A stretch of 64,000 nt of DNA. It comes from Bacillus sp. AFS059628. GTDB taxonomy: Bacteria; Bacillota; Bacilli; Bacillales; Bacillaceae_G. Below are positions 27,174 to 34,628 of this stretch, piece by piece. The position numbers were made by a program, and so were the translations under genes. How positions within the stretch are numbered: the stretch's first letter is position 1; every line of letters starts with the position of its first letter. Below the pieces are notes generated by a model, which saw only the letters and a program-made list of their open reading frames with translations, searched no databases and was not told the DNA's origin. The stretch spans positions 16,316-80,315 of the forward strand of contig NZ_NVEC01000096.1 in NCBI RefSeq assembly GCF_002571225.1, written 5' to 3'.

Positions 27174-27623
27174 TTATATATAAAGTTCTTCATCGTCTTC
27201 AGCTTCTTCAATGTCGATACCTAAAAACTCCAACAACTTTGACATAGACGTGATAACTTTTGTTAATTCTGAAATAGAATCATTCTTTTTGACTGATCCC
27301 GTTACACCCATTACAGATACGCCGCGTTCTTCAATATCTTCAATCAATTTGTTTTTGATATCGAAAAATTTCATGTACGTATTCACCATGTCTACGAATT
27401 GCATTTCGGTTTCTAGACCTTTATCTTTCAATTTAGCCATCAATAAATCATAAAGCTTTTGACGATCTACATTTGCCGATAGTTCTACCCACTTGTAACG
27501 GTGACGCCAATTGTTTAGCGTACTCTCTTTGACTTCTAATTCTGCTGCGATTTCTTTAAATGAGTACTTTCCGCTTTTATACATTTCATAAGCTGTTTGT
27601 TTTTTGTCTTCATTTGAAATCAT
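27174..27623 (-). CDS. terS: Phage terminase small subunit-like HTH protein (phBC6A51-type)
   Basis: A 149-residue protein. The N-terminal helix-turn-helix (KQTAYEMYKSGKYSFKEIAA, then ELEVKESTLNNWRHRYKW, residues about 8-45) and helical C-terminus are those of Bacillus phage terminase small subunits of the phBC6A51 group, which recognise the packaging site. No large subunit gene is present, as in SaPI-type satellites that supply their own small subunit and use the helper's large one. A GC-rich cos-like block lies upstream at 27846-27935. Confidence 0.72.
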   Translation of the reverse strand: MISNEDKKQTAYEMYKSGKYSFKEIAAELEVKESTLNNWRHRYKWVELSANVDRQKLYDLLMAKLKDKGLETEMQFVDMVNTYMKFFDIKNKLIEDIEERGVSVMGVTGSVKKNDSISELTKVITSMSKLLEFLGIDIEEAEDDEELYI

Positions 27624-27845
27624 ACTTTCATCACCCTTTCATCACTTGTTTTATTATTTTTTTAAATAAAAATCACTATTTGACGTTTATATTTGAGTTG
27701 CGATAATCTAAATCCAACGAAACAAACGTTGATTTCATGCGGTTTATAGGTTCATAAGTAACAATTTAATTTACCGATTAAAAACATAAATGTTTTCCTC
27801 AAAAAATAGGAAAGCATCTTTTTTTGGCCTTTTCTCTATTTTTCA

Positions 27846-27935
27846 CGCGCGAAAAGCAAAAAATAAAAAGACAAATCTCCCCCCCGCGTTGCTCGGTCCC
27901 CCAGCAAAATTGTTTCTATATTTAGATGGGGGGGG
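27846..27935. other. GC-rich block before terS, candidate cos/packaging site
   Basis: Within 420 very AT-rich bases (27624-28042, no gene seen) lies a C-run at 27879-27885 followed by GCGTTGCTCGGTCCCCC to 27902, and a G-run at 27928-27935. A GC-rich, partly self-complementary patch directly upstream of the terminase small subunit is where cos sites lie in many Gram-positive phages. CACGCGCG at 27844-27851 adds a second GC-rich spot. Confidence 0.4.
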
Positions 27936-28042
27936 TGTTATAGAAAAATTTATTTTTAATTTTTGTTTACAAATGAACAATTCAATTCTTGTTTAATTAA
28001 TTAAATAGCTTTTAAAATATTTTATTTTCCTTCCAAAGTTCT

Positions 28043-28432
28043 TTATCCTCCTGCCTTTAATCTCTCTGCAAACTTGATTCTTCTCATAATCTCAGCATGT
28101 TTCACTTTAATATAATGCGTACTGTAATTTAATTTGAATCCTATGCCTTCTAACGTCATTCCATCAATATATTTCAGCTTAAGTATCTGTTGTTCTAAGT
28201 TTTTGAAATTACTTAATATGTCATCGAGCCGTTGCAATTGTTTTTTCTTAAATGTGAGTTTCTTCTTAAGTTGATCCATTATCTTTTCTGTTTCTTCATT
28301 GCCTGTATTAATTAATAATATATCTTTACCCCATTTGCTCTGACGTTTTAATTCAGCATGTATTCTATTTAACTTGTATTCCAAATAAGTGATCTCTTCT
28401 TCTAACATTTGATAATCTTTAAGGCAAACCAA
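28043..28432 (-). CDS. ArpU/RinA-like phage late transcription regulator (sigma-70 region 4-like)
   Basis: A 129-residue protein. The N-terminal two thirds are coiled-coil (LEEEITYLEYKLNRIHAELK; KKKLTFKKKQLQRLDDIL). The C-terminus, LEQQILKLKYIDGMTLEGIG and on to KLNYSTHYIKVKHAEIMRR, is a sigma-70 region 4-like helix-turn-helix. Such proteins (ArpU, RinA) switch on packaging genes and sit just upstream of terminase, as here. A TTG start follows AGGTGATACG. Confidence 0.7.
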   Translation of the reverse strand: MVCLKDYQMLEEEITYLEYKLNRIHAELKRQSKWGKDILLINTGNEETEKIMDQLKKKLTFKKKQLQRLDDILSNFKNLEQQILKLKYIDGMTLEGIGFKLNYSTHYIKVKHAEIMRRIKFAERLKAGG

Positions 28433-28443
28433 TTACGTATCAC

Positions 28444-28671
28444 CTACTTAGGCTCACTCTTTGTAACAACCTCTTTACCCGATAACTTCATCTTCTTAAG
28501 GACATAGCCTGTACGAATATATGGGCTATCTTCCTCAAAACAATGTGCATCCCTGTGTCCTTCACCTGTTCCGTGATGATGAAACTTTCTACAGTATTGA
28601 CACCATGTACTAAGATTTCCTTTTTCATCACGTTCAATCGCTAATACAATTGGAGCTTTTTTAGTTGCCAT
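28444..28671 (-). CDS. Small phage protein with a zinc-finger-like motif (75 aa)
   Basis: Residues about 23-44 hold WCQYCRKFHHHGTGEGHRDAH (C-x2-C plus several His), which could bind zinc. The rest is basic with no membrane segment. The family is common in Bacillus phages but has no known function. It lies 11 bases before the ArpU-like gene and has GGAGG upstream. It is transcribed from the origin region toward the packaging genes. Confidence 0.65.
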   Translation of the reverse strand: MATKKAPIVLAIERDEKGNLSTWCQYCRKFHHHGTGEGHRDAHCFEEDSPYIRTGYVLKKMKLSGKEVVTKSEPK

Positions 28672-28689
28672 TTACTTACCTCCATTTTT

Positions 28690-29054
28690 TTAGTAATACA
28701 TGTTTATTACTTTTTGCTAAAACCTTGAAATGCTTACGGCTCTAAGCTTTATTGCCTTTTCTATAAAATATCAGTAGTACGAGTAATAATAAGGTTTTGG
28801 ACGTATTACCTTATTTCCCCTTACTCCCACAAGGGATTTGACTTATCAGTAATAAAAGTAATACATTTTTAAAATCAAAACACTTACATATATAAACTGG
28901 TTTTATTTTCTTTTTTTAAATACATGTATATATCAAAATCCTTATTACTCTTATTACTTTTATTACTTTTACTGATTCACCCCTTGATTTATAAGGGTTT
29001 TAAACAGTAATAAGAAATTTTAAATAAAGTAATTCCCTATTACTCTTATTACTA
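28690..29054. other. Candidate replication origin: TATTACT/AGTAATA iterons around an AT-rich core
   Basis: More than ten copies of (T)TATTACT or its complement occur between 28690 and 29052. A long inverted repeat (TATTACTTTTATTACT followed after 9-13 bases by CCCTTG) has arms near 28835-28866 and 28950-28987 and encloses an almost pure A/T stretch at 28866-28940. The block lies directly downstream of the primase-helicase gene. SaPI origins have the same design of iterons flanking an AT-rich region next to rep. Confidence 0.65.
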
Positions 29055-31493
29055 CTAATCTGAAAAATCTATATTAGCTTCATAAAAGTCAAATCCTAGT
29101 TCTCCTACAAGTTCCATATTTAACGGTATACCATTAAATTTCTTTCCCTTATGGCTTACAAGTTTGTAATCAACTACTTTACTTCCTTTTTCAACTGGAA
29201 TTGTCATGCCTCTCTTTAACCATTCACGCCTTACTTGCTTTTCTTCAACACCTAAGAAATCGGTAGTATAAGCTGGGGTCAAAAACAACTGTCTTTGTTT
29301 ATCTTTATAGATTGCTTTAATAATTTTAGGCATATAATCATAAAATATATTTTGTCTACTACTATCCAAATCCGTAAGTATCTCTTCTAAAAATTGAAGT
29401 GGCTTATCAATGGATTTATTTTCTTCTGCTATATCATCAAATAATGAGGAAATGGCTTTTAGATCAATATCAAAGTCCATTTTGTTTTTCAATATACTGC
29501 CTGTAAAATGAACTGCTGCATAATATCCAGCTAATCGGCTTAATACTTCATTACCTTTCGCTTTATCTACATAGTGTTTTCTAAACTTGTGATACTCTGG
29601 AGTAAGCTCCTTCTTATGTTTCAACCAAACTTTTAAGAACTCTATTCCTATCGCTCCATAATTGTTTTCCATTGCTTCATAAAGTCCCATGATATTGCTA
29701 TGATCTTTCTTTAATGGCTCGTCAATTAATGGGATAATCCTTGCAGCCGCTCCACCTTGATTTTTAGCGTACTCATTTAGAGAAACTTCACCTGTACTTA
29801 GTAAAATATTATGCCAAGTATACTCCCGCTGACTTCCTTTTAAACTTCCTCTTCCTTTTGAACGTCCTCCACTGAAAGAATAAATAACATCTTTTAAAAT
29901 ACGTTCATCGGCTTTTCGTGTATCATCCATTAATAAAGGAAAACTGTTTAAATATGCTGATTTTCTCTCAATAGATACTTTTGTAGCATTCCATTCACTC
30001 ATTAAGCTTTCATTACCCCAAACACTTGCGGCTACTTTTAATGTAGTAGTTTTCCCCTGTGAGGTGGTTCCGCTTAAATCAACAATGAAAGGTTGCAAGC
30101 GTAAATCCTTTATAATGACACTCGCAAAACTAGAAAGAACAAAAAATACTGCCTTGGGATTCTGTTTAATTCGTTCAAACACTTCTTTTTTCCAAGTATC
30201 ACTTGTTCCTTTCACCTCAAAGGCTTCAAGTAATTGTTTCTCACCATGATCTATCGCCATAATTTCAACATCTTTAGTAACTAAAGGATGGATAAAAGTA
30301 TCCTTTATATGCCCTAAACGCTCTACCGCATAATTTTGTTCTATATTATTAATCAATAGATATTGGTCAAAATAAGTAATGATTTTTTTAACGTTATTAT
30401 CATTAACGGAAAAGCCTTTATCACTTAGCTCTAATAATTCTTTTCTAACAGCAATAGTAGAAGCTGGCACAACTTCACTTACAGTTCTATTACTTTCCTT
30501 CCATTCAATTTCATAAAGTACTTGTGGACGCTCTATGTTGTGGAATTCCTTTGTAATATATGGTGTTTTGCGAGATACGAGTTTTGTTATCTCATTTCCA
30601 TCCTTATCCTCTCTCGTCTCAAAAAGTGTACCTTTATTTCCCACTTTAAAAGGCTTAGGAATGATTTTATTTTCGTCTTTACCTTCGGCATGTGTTTCAA
30701 AATTACTGTCAGATGTATGCTGTCTTTTTGTCTGGTCTGGTTTCCATTGAATAGCTGACTGCGTAAGGCTCTTTAATTCGTTATAAGGAAAATCAGTTTT
30801 ATCTAAAAGAAAATACTCATATATAAGCTCCATTGCCTGCATTATTTCCTCGTTAGAAACATTCCACGCTTTTAAATGCGTAGCAAACTTATACATTGTG
30901 TCATTTCTGCTACCTGAGCTTTCTATAGGTACTGGAAACATATAATCTTTAGATTTATCTGTATTTCTAACAGGTATTAAATAGTGTGGTAATTCGTCCA
31001 GCTGATCTATGCTATTATTTGCTATATAGCGTCCTTCTGTGTTGTTTGTAGGAAAAACAATATATCCTGCTCCAGCTGTACGGGTATCAATAACTACACC
31101 TATTTGAGAGAAATATTTCGTAATCTGTTTAATGTCTTGTGTCCTTTTCTCTTTAGCTGCAAAAACGAACTGCCATCCGTTTGGTGTTTTAATCGAATGG
31201 TGATGCCTGTTTTCTCCTTCAAGCAAATCTTTCACAAGTTCTCCTTGAACCTGGTCATCCACATCTATGATAATCCGCTCCTGGGGAATAACTGCTCCAA
31301 TCCATCCGCCTTGGTTTATCCATTTATTTATTTCTAAATCATCTAATCCCTGGCTATCTTTCCACTTACATACTGGCGTTTTCGCTTTTTGATACCCCTG
31401 ATTTCCATTTGCATATCCAGTTAACTTGATAATTTTTGCTCCAGGTAACATTTCATCAATTATTGTTATATAGTGCGGCATGGTAACTTTCAA
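29055..31493 (-). CDS. Primase-polymerase/helicase fusion (DUF927-type ATPase)
   Basis: An 812-residue replication protein. The first ~200 residues resemble a bifunctional primase-polymerase domain (GGWIGAVIPQERIIIDVDDQ with the catalytic D-x-D, then HHHSIKTPNGWQFVF). Residues ~420-700 form a DUF927-like helicase with Walker A GTTSQGKTTTLK (near 478), Walker B-like FPLLMDDTR and an ILLSTGE sensor. The TTG start follows AGGAGG by 9 bases. It would let the satellite replicate on its own from the iteron region just downstream. Confidence 0.8.
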   Translation of the reverse strand: MKVTMPHYITIIDEMLPGAKIIKLTGYANGNQGYQKAKTPVCKWKDSQGLDDLEINKWINQGGWIGAVIPQERIIIDVDDQVQGELVKDLLEGENRHHHSIKTPNGWQFVFAAKEKRTQDIKQITKYFSQIGVVIDTRTAGAGYIVFPTNNTEGRYIANNSIDQLDELPHYLIPVRNTDKSKDYMFPVPIESSGSRNDTMYKFATHLKAWNVSNEEIMQAMELIYEYFLLDKTDFPYNELKSLTQSAIQWKPDQTKRQHTSDSNFETHAEGKDENKIIPKPFKVGNKGTLFETREDKDGNEITKLVSRKTPYITKEFHNIERPQVLYEIEWKESNRTVSEVVPASTIAVRKELLELSDKGFSVNDNNVKKIITYFDQYLLINNIEQNYAVERLGHIKDTFIHPLVTKDVEIMAIDHGEKQLLEAFEVKGTSDTWKKEVFERIKQNPKAVFFVLSSFASVIIKDLRLQPFIVDLSGTTSQGKTTTLKVAASVWGNESLMSEWNATKVSIERKSAYLNSFPLLMDDTRKADERILKDVIYSFSGGRSKGRGSLKGSQREYTWHNILLSTGEVSLNEYAKNQGGAAARIIPLIDEPLKKDHSNIMGLYEAMENNYGAIGIEFLKVWLKHKKELTPEYHKFRKHYVDKAKGNEVLSRLAGYYAAVHFTGSILKNKMDFDIDLKAISSLFDDIAEENKSIDKPLQFLEEILTDLDSSRQNIFYDYMPKIIKAIYKDKQRQLFLTPAYTTDFLGVEEKQVRREWLKRGMTIPVEKGSKVVDYKLVSHKGKKFNGIPLNMELVGELGFDFYEANIDFSD

Positions 31494-31539
31494 AAATGAG
31501 CACCTCCTTTTCTCTTAATAATGTTTTTAAAAGTAAATA

Positions 31540-31686
31540 TCATACTTGCTTTAATATTCGATTAATTTCTTCTAAAACTTTGATTGCTTTTGAATCACCG
31601 TTCTCCGCTTTTTCTAAGATGATATGTAACTTGTCTTCACGTATTTCAGCAGCTGACATTAATTTATTAACTGATACTTCGCCCAC
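31540..31686 (-). CDS. Small hypothetical protein (48 aa) before the primase
   Basis: A GTG start (31684-31686) 7 bases after GAGGTG opens a 48-residue, helical, charged protein (GEVSVNKLMSAAEIREDKL at the start, NGDSKAIKVLEEINRILKQV at the end). It lies 46 bases before the primase gene on the same strand, among early genes. No family recognised. Good ribosome-binding site and codon pattern support a real gene despite the length. Confidence 0.55.
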   Translation of the reverse strand: MGEVSVNKLMSAAEIREDKLHIILEKAENGDSKAIKVLEEINRILKQV

Positions 31687-31761
31687 ATGTATTCACCTCA
31701 ACCCTTTGAATATCAAAAAAATTACTTATTTTTAAATTTGATAAAACTTCTAATTTTCACG

Positions 31762-31772
31762 TTTGCTCACGC
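31762..31772 (+). repeat. TTTGCTCACGC motif, copy 2
   Basis: Extended copy CGTTTGCTCACGC (31760-31772) shares 13 bases with the copy at 33025-33037. It lies at the 3' end of the DUF771-like gene. Confidence 0.5.
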
Positions 31773-31793
31773 TTTTGATTTAATTTTCTACTT

Positions 31794-32066
31794 CTACCAA
31801 GAATCCATAATCTGTTTAATTGCTTCCATCGTCGGCTCATAAAACCAGTATCTTTTTCCACCGGGTTTACGACGTTCGAATTGTTTGACTCTCGGATCTT
31901 GGAGTATATCAAGTTCAAGACTTGATTTAGAAATGCATGTTAATTCAGCCATTTTATTAATATCAATTGTAAAAAAGGTTTGATGGATACTCTCATCAAT
32001 TTTCTTTTGGATGTAATCACGCAACTGCTTTTGGTCAACATCGACATTAATTGTTGCTAATTCCAT
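31794..32066 (-). CDS. DUF771-like/excisionase-type small DNA-binding protein
   Basis: A 90-residue protein. After an N-terminal helix (DQKQLRDYIQKKIDESI), it has a winged-helix pattern: DINKMAELTCISKSSLELDI, then RRKPGGKRYWFYEPTMEAI. This resembles DUF771 and other small phage HTH proteins that act as excisionases or early regulators. The ATG at 32066 follows GGGAGATTCAAT and lies 20 bases inside the end of the Cro-like gene, so they are coupled. Confidence 0.65.
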   Translation of the reverse strand: MELATINVDVDQKQLRDYIQKKIDESIHQTFFTIDINKMAELTCISKSSLELDILQDPRVKQFERRKPGGKRYWFYEPTMEAIKQIMDSW

Positions 32067-32316
32067 ATTGAATCTCCCTTTCACTTTGTTTGCTGTCACC
32101 AACCACTTTAACAAAAAAAATATCTTCTATTTTGAGATTCAAACCTTTAGAAATTTTTGTCGCTATTACTGGTGATGGATTACAATCCCCTTTTAAAATT
32201 TGGCTTAAATAAGCATGAGAGAAACCATTTTCTTTAGAAAAACTTCTTAAGCTTTTACCTGTTTTGGCGATTAAAAGCCTAGTTGTTATTTCATCTTTCA
32301 ATTTTATTTCAATCAT
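32047..32316 (-). CDS. Cro-like XRE-family helix-turn-helix protein
   Basis: An 89-residue protein. The HTH is in TGKSLRSFSKENGFSHAYLS and on through QILKGDCNPSPVIATKISKGLN (residues about 18-60). It is the first gene of the leftward early operon, driven by the minus-strand promoter at 32350-32379 and divergent from the repressor gene. By position it is the lytic-side (Cro or Str) regulator of the satellite switch. Confidence 0.8.
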   Translation of the reverse strand: MIEIKLKDEITTRLLIAKTGKSLRSFSKENGFSHAYLSQILKGDCNPSPVIATKISKGLNLKIEDIFFVKVVGDSKQSEREIQYGISNN

Positions 32317-32349
32317 TTTTGCTCACCAACTTTTTCTTTGCTTGGTCAT

Positions 32350-32426
32350 AGTATACAATCTACCGTTTGGTATCGTCAACCATTATTTTAAATTTGTTTG
32401 ACATAACTACCACCCTAAAGTAAAAT
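32350..32426. promoter_or_regulatory. Divergent switch region: cro and repressor promoters with a dyad
   Basis: Leftward promoter on the minus strand: TTGACG (32374-32379), 18 bases, TATACT (32350-32355). Rightward promoter: TTGACA (32398-32403), 17 bases, TAAAAT (32421-32426). The dyad TACCGTTTGGTA (32361-32372) lies in the spacer of the leftward promoter and is the best operator candidate for the repressor. Confidence 0.8.
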
Positions 32427-32448
32427 TTAGACAAATAAATAAAAGAAG

Positions 32449-32997
32449 GTGATTAAAATAGAATTAGGTGAATATATACGAAAAGTTCGCACGGACAAAA
32501 AACTTTCATTAAGAAAAGCAGCAGAATTGACTGGTATATCGCATCCTTATTTATCTCAATTAGAGACAGGTAGTCATAAAAAACCATCAGCAGAAATATT
32601 AGAGAAAATAGCTGAAGGGTTAGATATTCATTTTAATTATCTCTCCTATCTAGCTGGTTATATTAACTATCCACTTATCGAAAATGATGAAACTTTAACA
32701 AATGAAGAAAAAGAAGAGCAGATAAAAGAAGCTATTCATAAAATACCTGGTAATATTTTTAATGATCCTTTTAATTCTTCAAAGACAATACCTATAACTT
32801 CATTTGTACCCAAATTCATAAATATTATAGATGAAGAAGACGGAGTAGAAAGTCAGATTCCTACTACAAAAGAACATCTATTTGATTTACATTATCTACT
32901 TCAGATGGATGTAGACATTTGCTATGACAAAAAAACCTTAACTAATGAGAATAAAAAAGATATCTTAAAGTTTATTGAAAACTTCATAATTAAATAA
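32449..32997 (+). CDS. CI/Stl-like repressor (XRE HTH, 182 aa)
   Basis: Residues about 9-62 form an XRE helix-turn-helix (KKLSLRKAAELTGISHPYLS, then QLETGSHKKPSAEILEKIAE). The C-terminal part is acidic and has no Ser-Lys LexA-type protease motif, so SOS cleavage is unlikely and derepression by a helper protein, as for SaPI Stl, is more plausible. The only standard start is GTG at 32449, but it lies within the strong Shine-Dalgarno AAGAAGGTGAT. Starting at ATA 32458, or leaderless-like initiation, are alternatives. Confidence 0.8.
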   Translation: MIKIELGEYIRKVRTDKKLSLRKAAELTGISHPYLSQLETGSHKKPSAEILEKIAEGLDIHFNYLSYLAGYINYPLIENDETLTNEEKEEQIKEAIHKIPGNIFNDPFNSSKTIPITSFVPKFINIIDEEDGVESQIPTTKEHLFDLHYLLQMDVDICYDKKTLTNENKKDILKFIENFIIK

Positions 32998-33026
32998 TTA
33001 TAAGTATCCTTTCCCTTTTAATAGCG

Positions 33027-33037
33027 TTTGCTCACGC
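33027..33037 (+). repeat. TTTGCTCACGC motif, copy 3
   Basis: It lies in CGTTTGCTCACGC at 33025-33037, 20 bases before the integrase start codon and just upstream of its ribosome-binding site. See copies at 18572 and 31762. Confidence 0.5.
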
Positions 33038-33056
33038 ACGAAAGGGTAGATAAATA

Positions 33057-34232
33057 ATGAAACTATATAAAACAAAGAAAGATCCTGAATTATACTATTA
33101 TTTCAATACCAAAGGTGTAAAACTATGGTGTTTTAGACATAGATACTATGATTCATTAGGAAAAAGGCGAGAAAAATACAAACAGGGTTATAAATCTGAA
33201 AATGAAGCTTACCGAGGGTTACTTGAAGTTAAGACAAGTATCTTAAATGGTGAAGTTAAACAGGTTAAAAACTCCAATTTAACTATTTCAGAATGGTTAG
33301 ATATATGGTATGAAACTCACAAAAATGAATGGAAGATCTCTTCATGTTCACAACGAGAAAATGCTATTAAATATCAAATGAAACCACTGCTCGGTAAATA
33401 TAAATTATCTGAGTTAGATAAATCAACTTACAAGCGTGTTTATATCAATGAACTATTAAAGAGATATAAACCTAGTACCGTTCAACTTTTTCACAGACTT
33501 TTTAAAATTGCAATCAATGCAGCTGTGGATGATGAACTTATTCCTCGTAATAGATTTAATAAAATTACAATACCAAATGAAGAAAAGACAGTAGAAAACT
33601 TCTTCACAGCTGAAGAGTTAAATGAATTCATAGCAGCTGCTAAAAAGCACGAAAACATCACAAACTATAGCATAATTTTGTTACTTGCTTTCACTGGATT
33701 AAGAAAAGGTGAGGCACTCGGGTTACAGTGGAAAAACATTAATTTCGAAGAAAAAACTCTAACTGTAGAACGCACTCGTGATAACAAGGGAACACGCACA
33801 CCCAAAACTAAAAATAGCTTCCGTACGATTTTAATTGATGATACTCTCATTAATCAATTGAAGGCCTATAGAACATGGTGTAAAAAAACAAAGCTCTCTT
33901 TCGGCCTGCACTTAAACGACGATGATTTTATTTTCATATCTTATCAATCTGGAACACCTATAACAGATAACCCTTTAATGTATAGTTTTCAACGCATATT
34001 AAAACATACAACTTTGAAAAAAATCACTCCACATGGTTTAAGACACACACATGCGACATTATTAATTAGCCAGCGGATACCAGTAAAAGTTATTGCTGAT
34101 CGTTTAGGTAATACACCGCAGATGATTTTTGATATATATGGTCATTCATTTAAGGAATTAGAAGAAGAGTCAGTCGCTGCATTTAGTACAAGTTTACTTA
34201 CAGCTGGGGGAACTTTTGGGGGGGATTTTTAA
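33057..34232 (+). CDS. int: Site-specific tyrosine recombinase (integrase, Tn916/ICEBs1-like)
   Basis: A 391-residue integrase: N-terminal AP2/arm-binding region (residues 1-60, YYYFNTKGVKLWCFRHRYYD), SAM-like core-binding domain (about 70-165) and catalytic domain with Arg in TGLRKGEALG (near 216), HGLRHTHA (near 327) and the nucleophile in DIYGHSF (near 361). The stop codon is 46 bases before attR, the standard place. It catalyses integration into the rpsD tail. AAAGGG precedes the ATG. Confidence 0.95.
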   Translation: MKLYKTKKDPELYYYFNTKGVKLWCFRHRYYDSLGKRREKYKQGYKSENEAYRGLLEVKTSILNGEVKQVKNSNLTISEWLDIWYETHKNEWKISSCSQRENAIKYQMKPLLGKYKLSELDKSTYKRVYINELLKRYKPSTVQLFHRLFKIAINAAVDDELIPRNRFNKITIPNEEKTVENFFTAEELNEFIAAAKKHENITNYSIILLLAFTGLRKGEALGLQWKNINFEEKTLTVERTRDNKGTRTPKTKNSFRTILIDDTLINQLKAYRTWCKKTKLSFGLHLNDDDFIFISYQSGTPITDNPLMYSFQRILKHTTLKKITPHGLRHTHATLLISQRIPVKVIADRLGNTPQMIFDIYGHSFKELEEESVAAFSTSLLTAGGTFGGDF

Positions 34233-34278
34233 AATCATACCTCGAAACCTTGATAATATAAGGGGTTTTAATACTAAG

Positions 34279-34297
34279 GAGTTCTACTCTCGTTAAT
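34279..34297 (+). repeat. attR: right 19-bp direct repeat
   Basis: GAGTTCTACTCTCGTTAAT, identical to 18399-18417. To its right is the native rpsD terminator, so this repeat marks the element's right junction. Confidence 0.93.
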
Positions 34298-34300
34298 GAC

Positions 34301-34330
34301 AAAAAGCCAATCCTGTGGATTGGCTTTTTT
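34301..34330 (+). terminator. Displaced native rpsD terminator
   Basis: AAAAAGCCAATCC pairs with GGATTGGCTTTTT around a 4-base loop. It starts four bases after attR; before integration it would have followed the rpsD stop codon directly. Confidence 0.9.
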
Positions 34331-34349
34331 CGTTATATATAAAATAAAA

Positions 34350-34478
34350 TTATTTATTTTCCTCTTTCTGAACATATACATAAGCATCTTTCTGCTCTTT
34401 ATGTACATCCACCTTCGAATTCTCTGCAAGCTGACCCGCGTTTAGCAAAGAAAAAATAATGAGCGCTTCTAGTGACAT
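34350..34478 (-). CDS. Small hypothetical protein (42 aa)
   Basis: ATG at 34478 after AAAGGAGTGG opens MSLEALIIFSLLNAGQLAEN and ends with a charged tail (KDAYVYVQKEENK). The N-terminal half is hydrophobic, the C-terminal half charged. It lies on the core side of attR, convergent with rpsD. Strong ribosome-binding site; family not recognised. Confidence 0.55.
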   Translation of the reverse strand: MSLEALIIFSLLNAGQLAENSKVDVHKEQKDAYVYVQKEENK

Positions 34479-34628
34479 TTCGTTTTACCACTCCTTTCTA
34501 GTTGTTATACCTTTATCATACCGCTTACATGTGATTTCCGTATGAACTCGAAAAGGAGATTACAACAAAAAGGTTACAGGAATACGAATGAACGCTATAA
34601 TAACCAGTAAATAGGAGGTTGATTCATT

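Larger units (their letters stand above)
18399..34297. mobile_element. Phage-satellite-like (PICI/SaPI-type) integrated element in the 3' end of rpsD, 15.9 kb
   Basis: The element is bounded by a 19-bp direct repeat. From the right end it holds a tyrosine integrase, a divergent repressor/Cro pair, a DUF771-like small DNA-binding protein, a primase-helicase, an iteron-rich origin candidate, a zinc-binding small protein, an ArpU/RinA-like late regulator, a terminase small subunit with a cos-like GC block, two short phage-type genes, then cargo up to the left repeat. There are no genes for large terminase, portal, capsid, tail or lysis, and 15.9 kb leaves no room for them. Known satellites (SaPIs/PICIs) have this order and carry their cargo between the packaging genes and the distal att site. 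A decayed prophage is the alternative, but the ordered, mostly intact gene set argues against it. Confidence 0.82.

Noticed and set aside
27790-27996. 68-codon plus-strand frame upstream of terS
   Set aside because: It runs through C-runs and AT-rich DNA, opposite to all neighbours, with a low-complexity product; the region fits a packaging or promoter site better.
31760-33037. The two 13-bp direct repeats taken as target duplications of a nested insertion carrying the repressor region
   Set aside because: The DNA between them is the conserved cro/repressor switch expected at this place, and a third copy lies near attL, so a binding-site explanation is better.
26171-34232. Reading the element as an ICE (integrative conjugative element) because of the Tn916/ICEBs1-like integrase
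   Set aside because: No relaxase, coupling protein, VirB4-like ATPase or transfer genes are present, while terminase small subunit and late phage regulator are.
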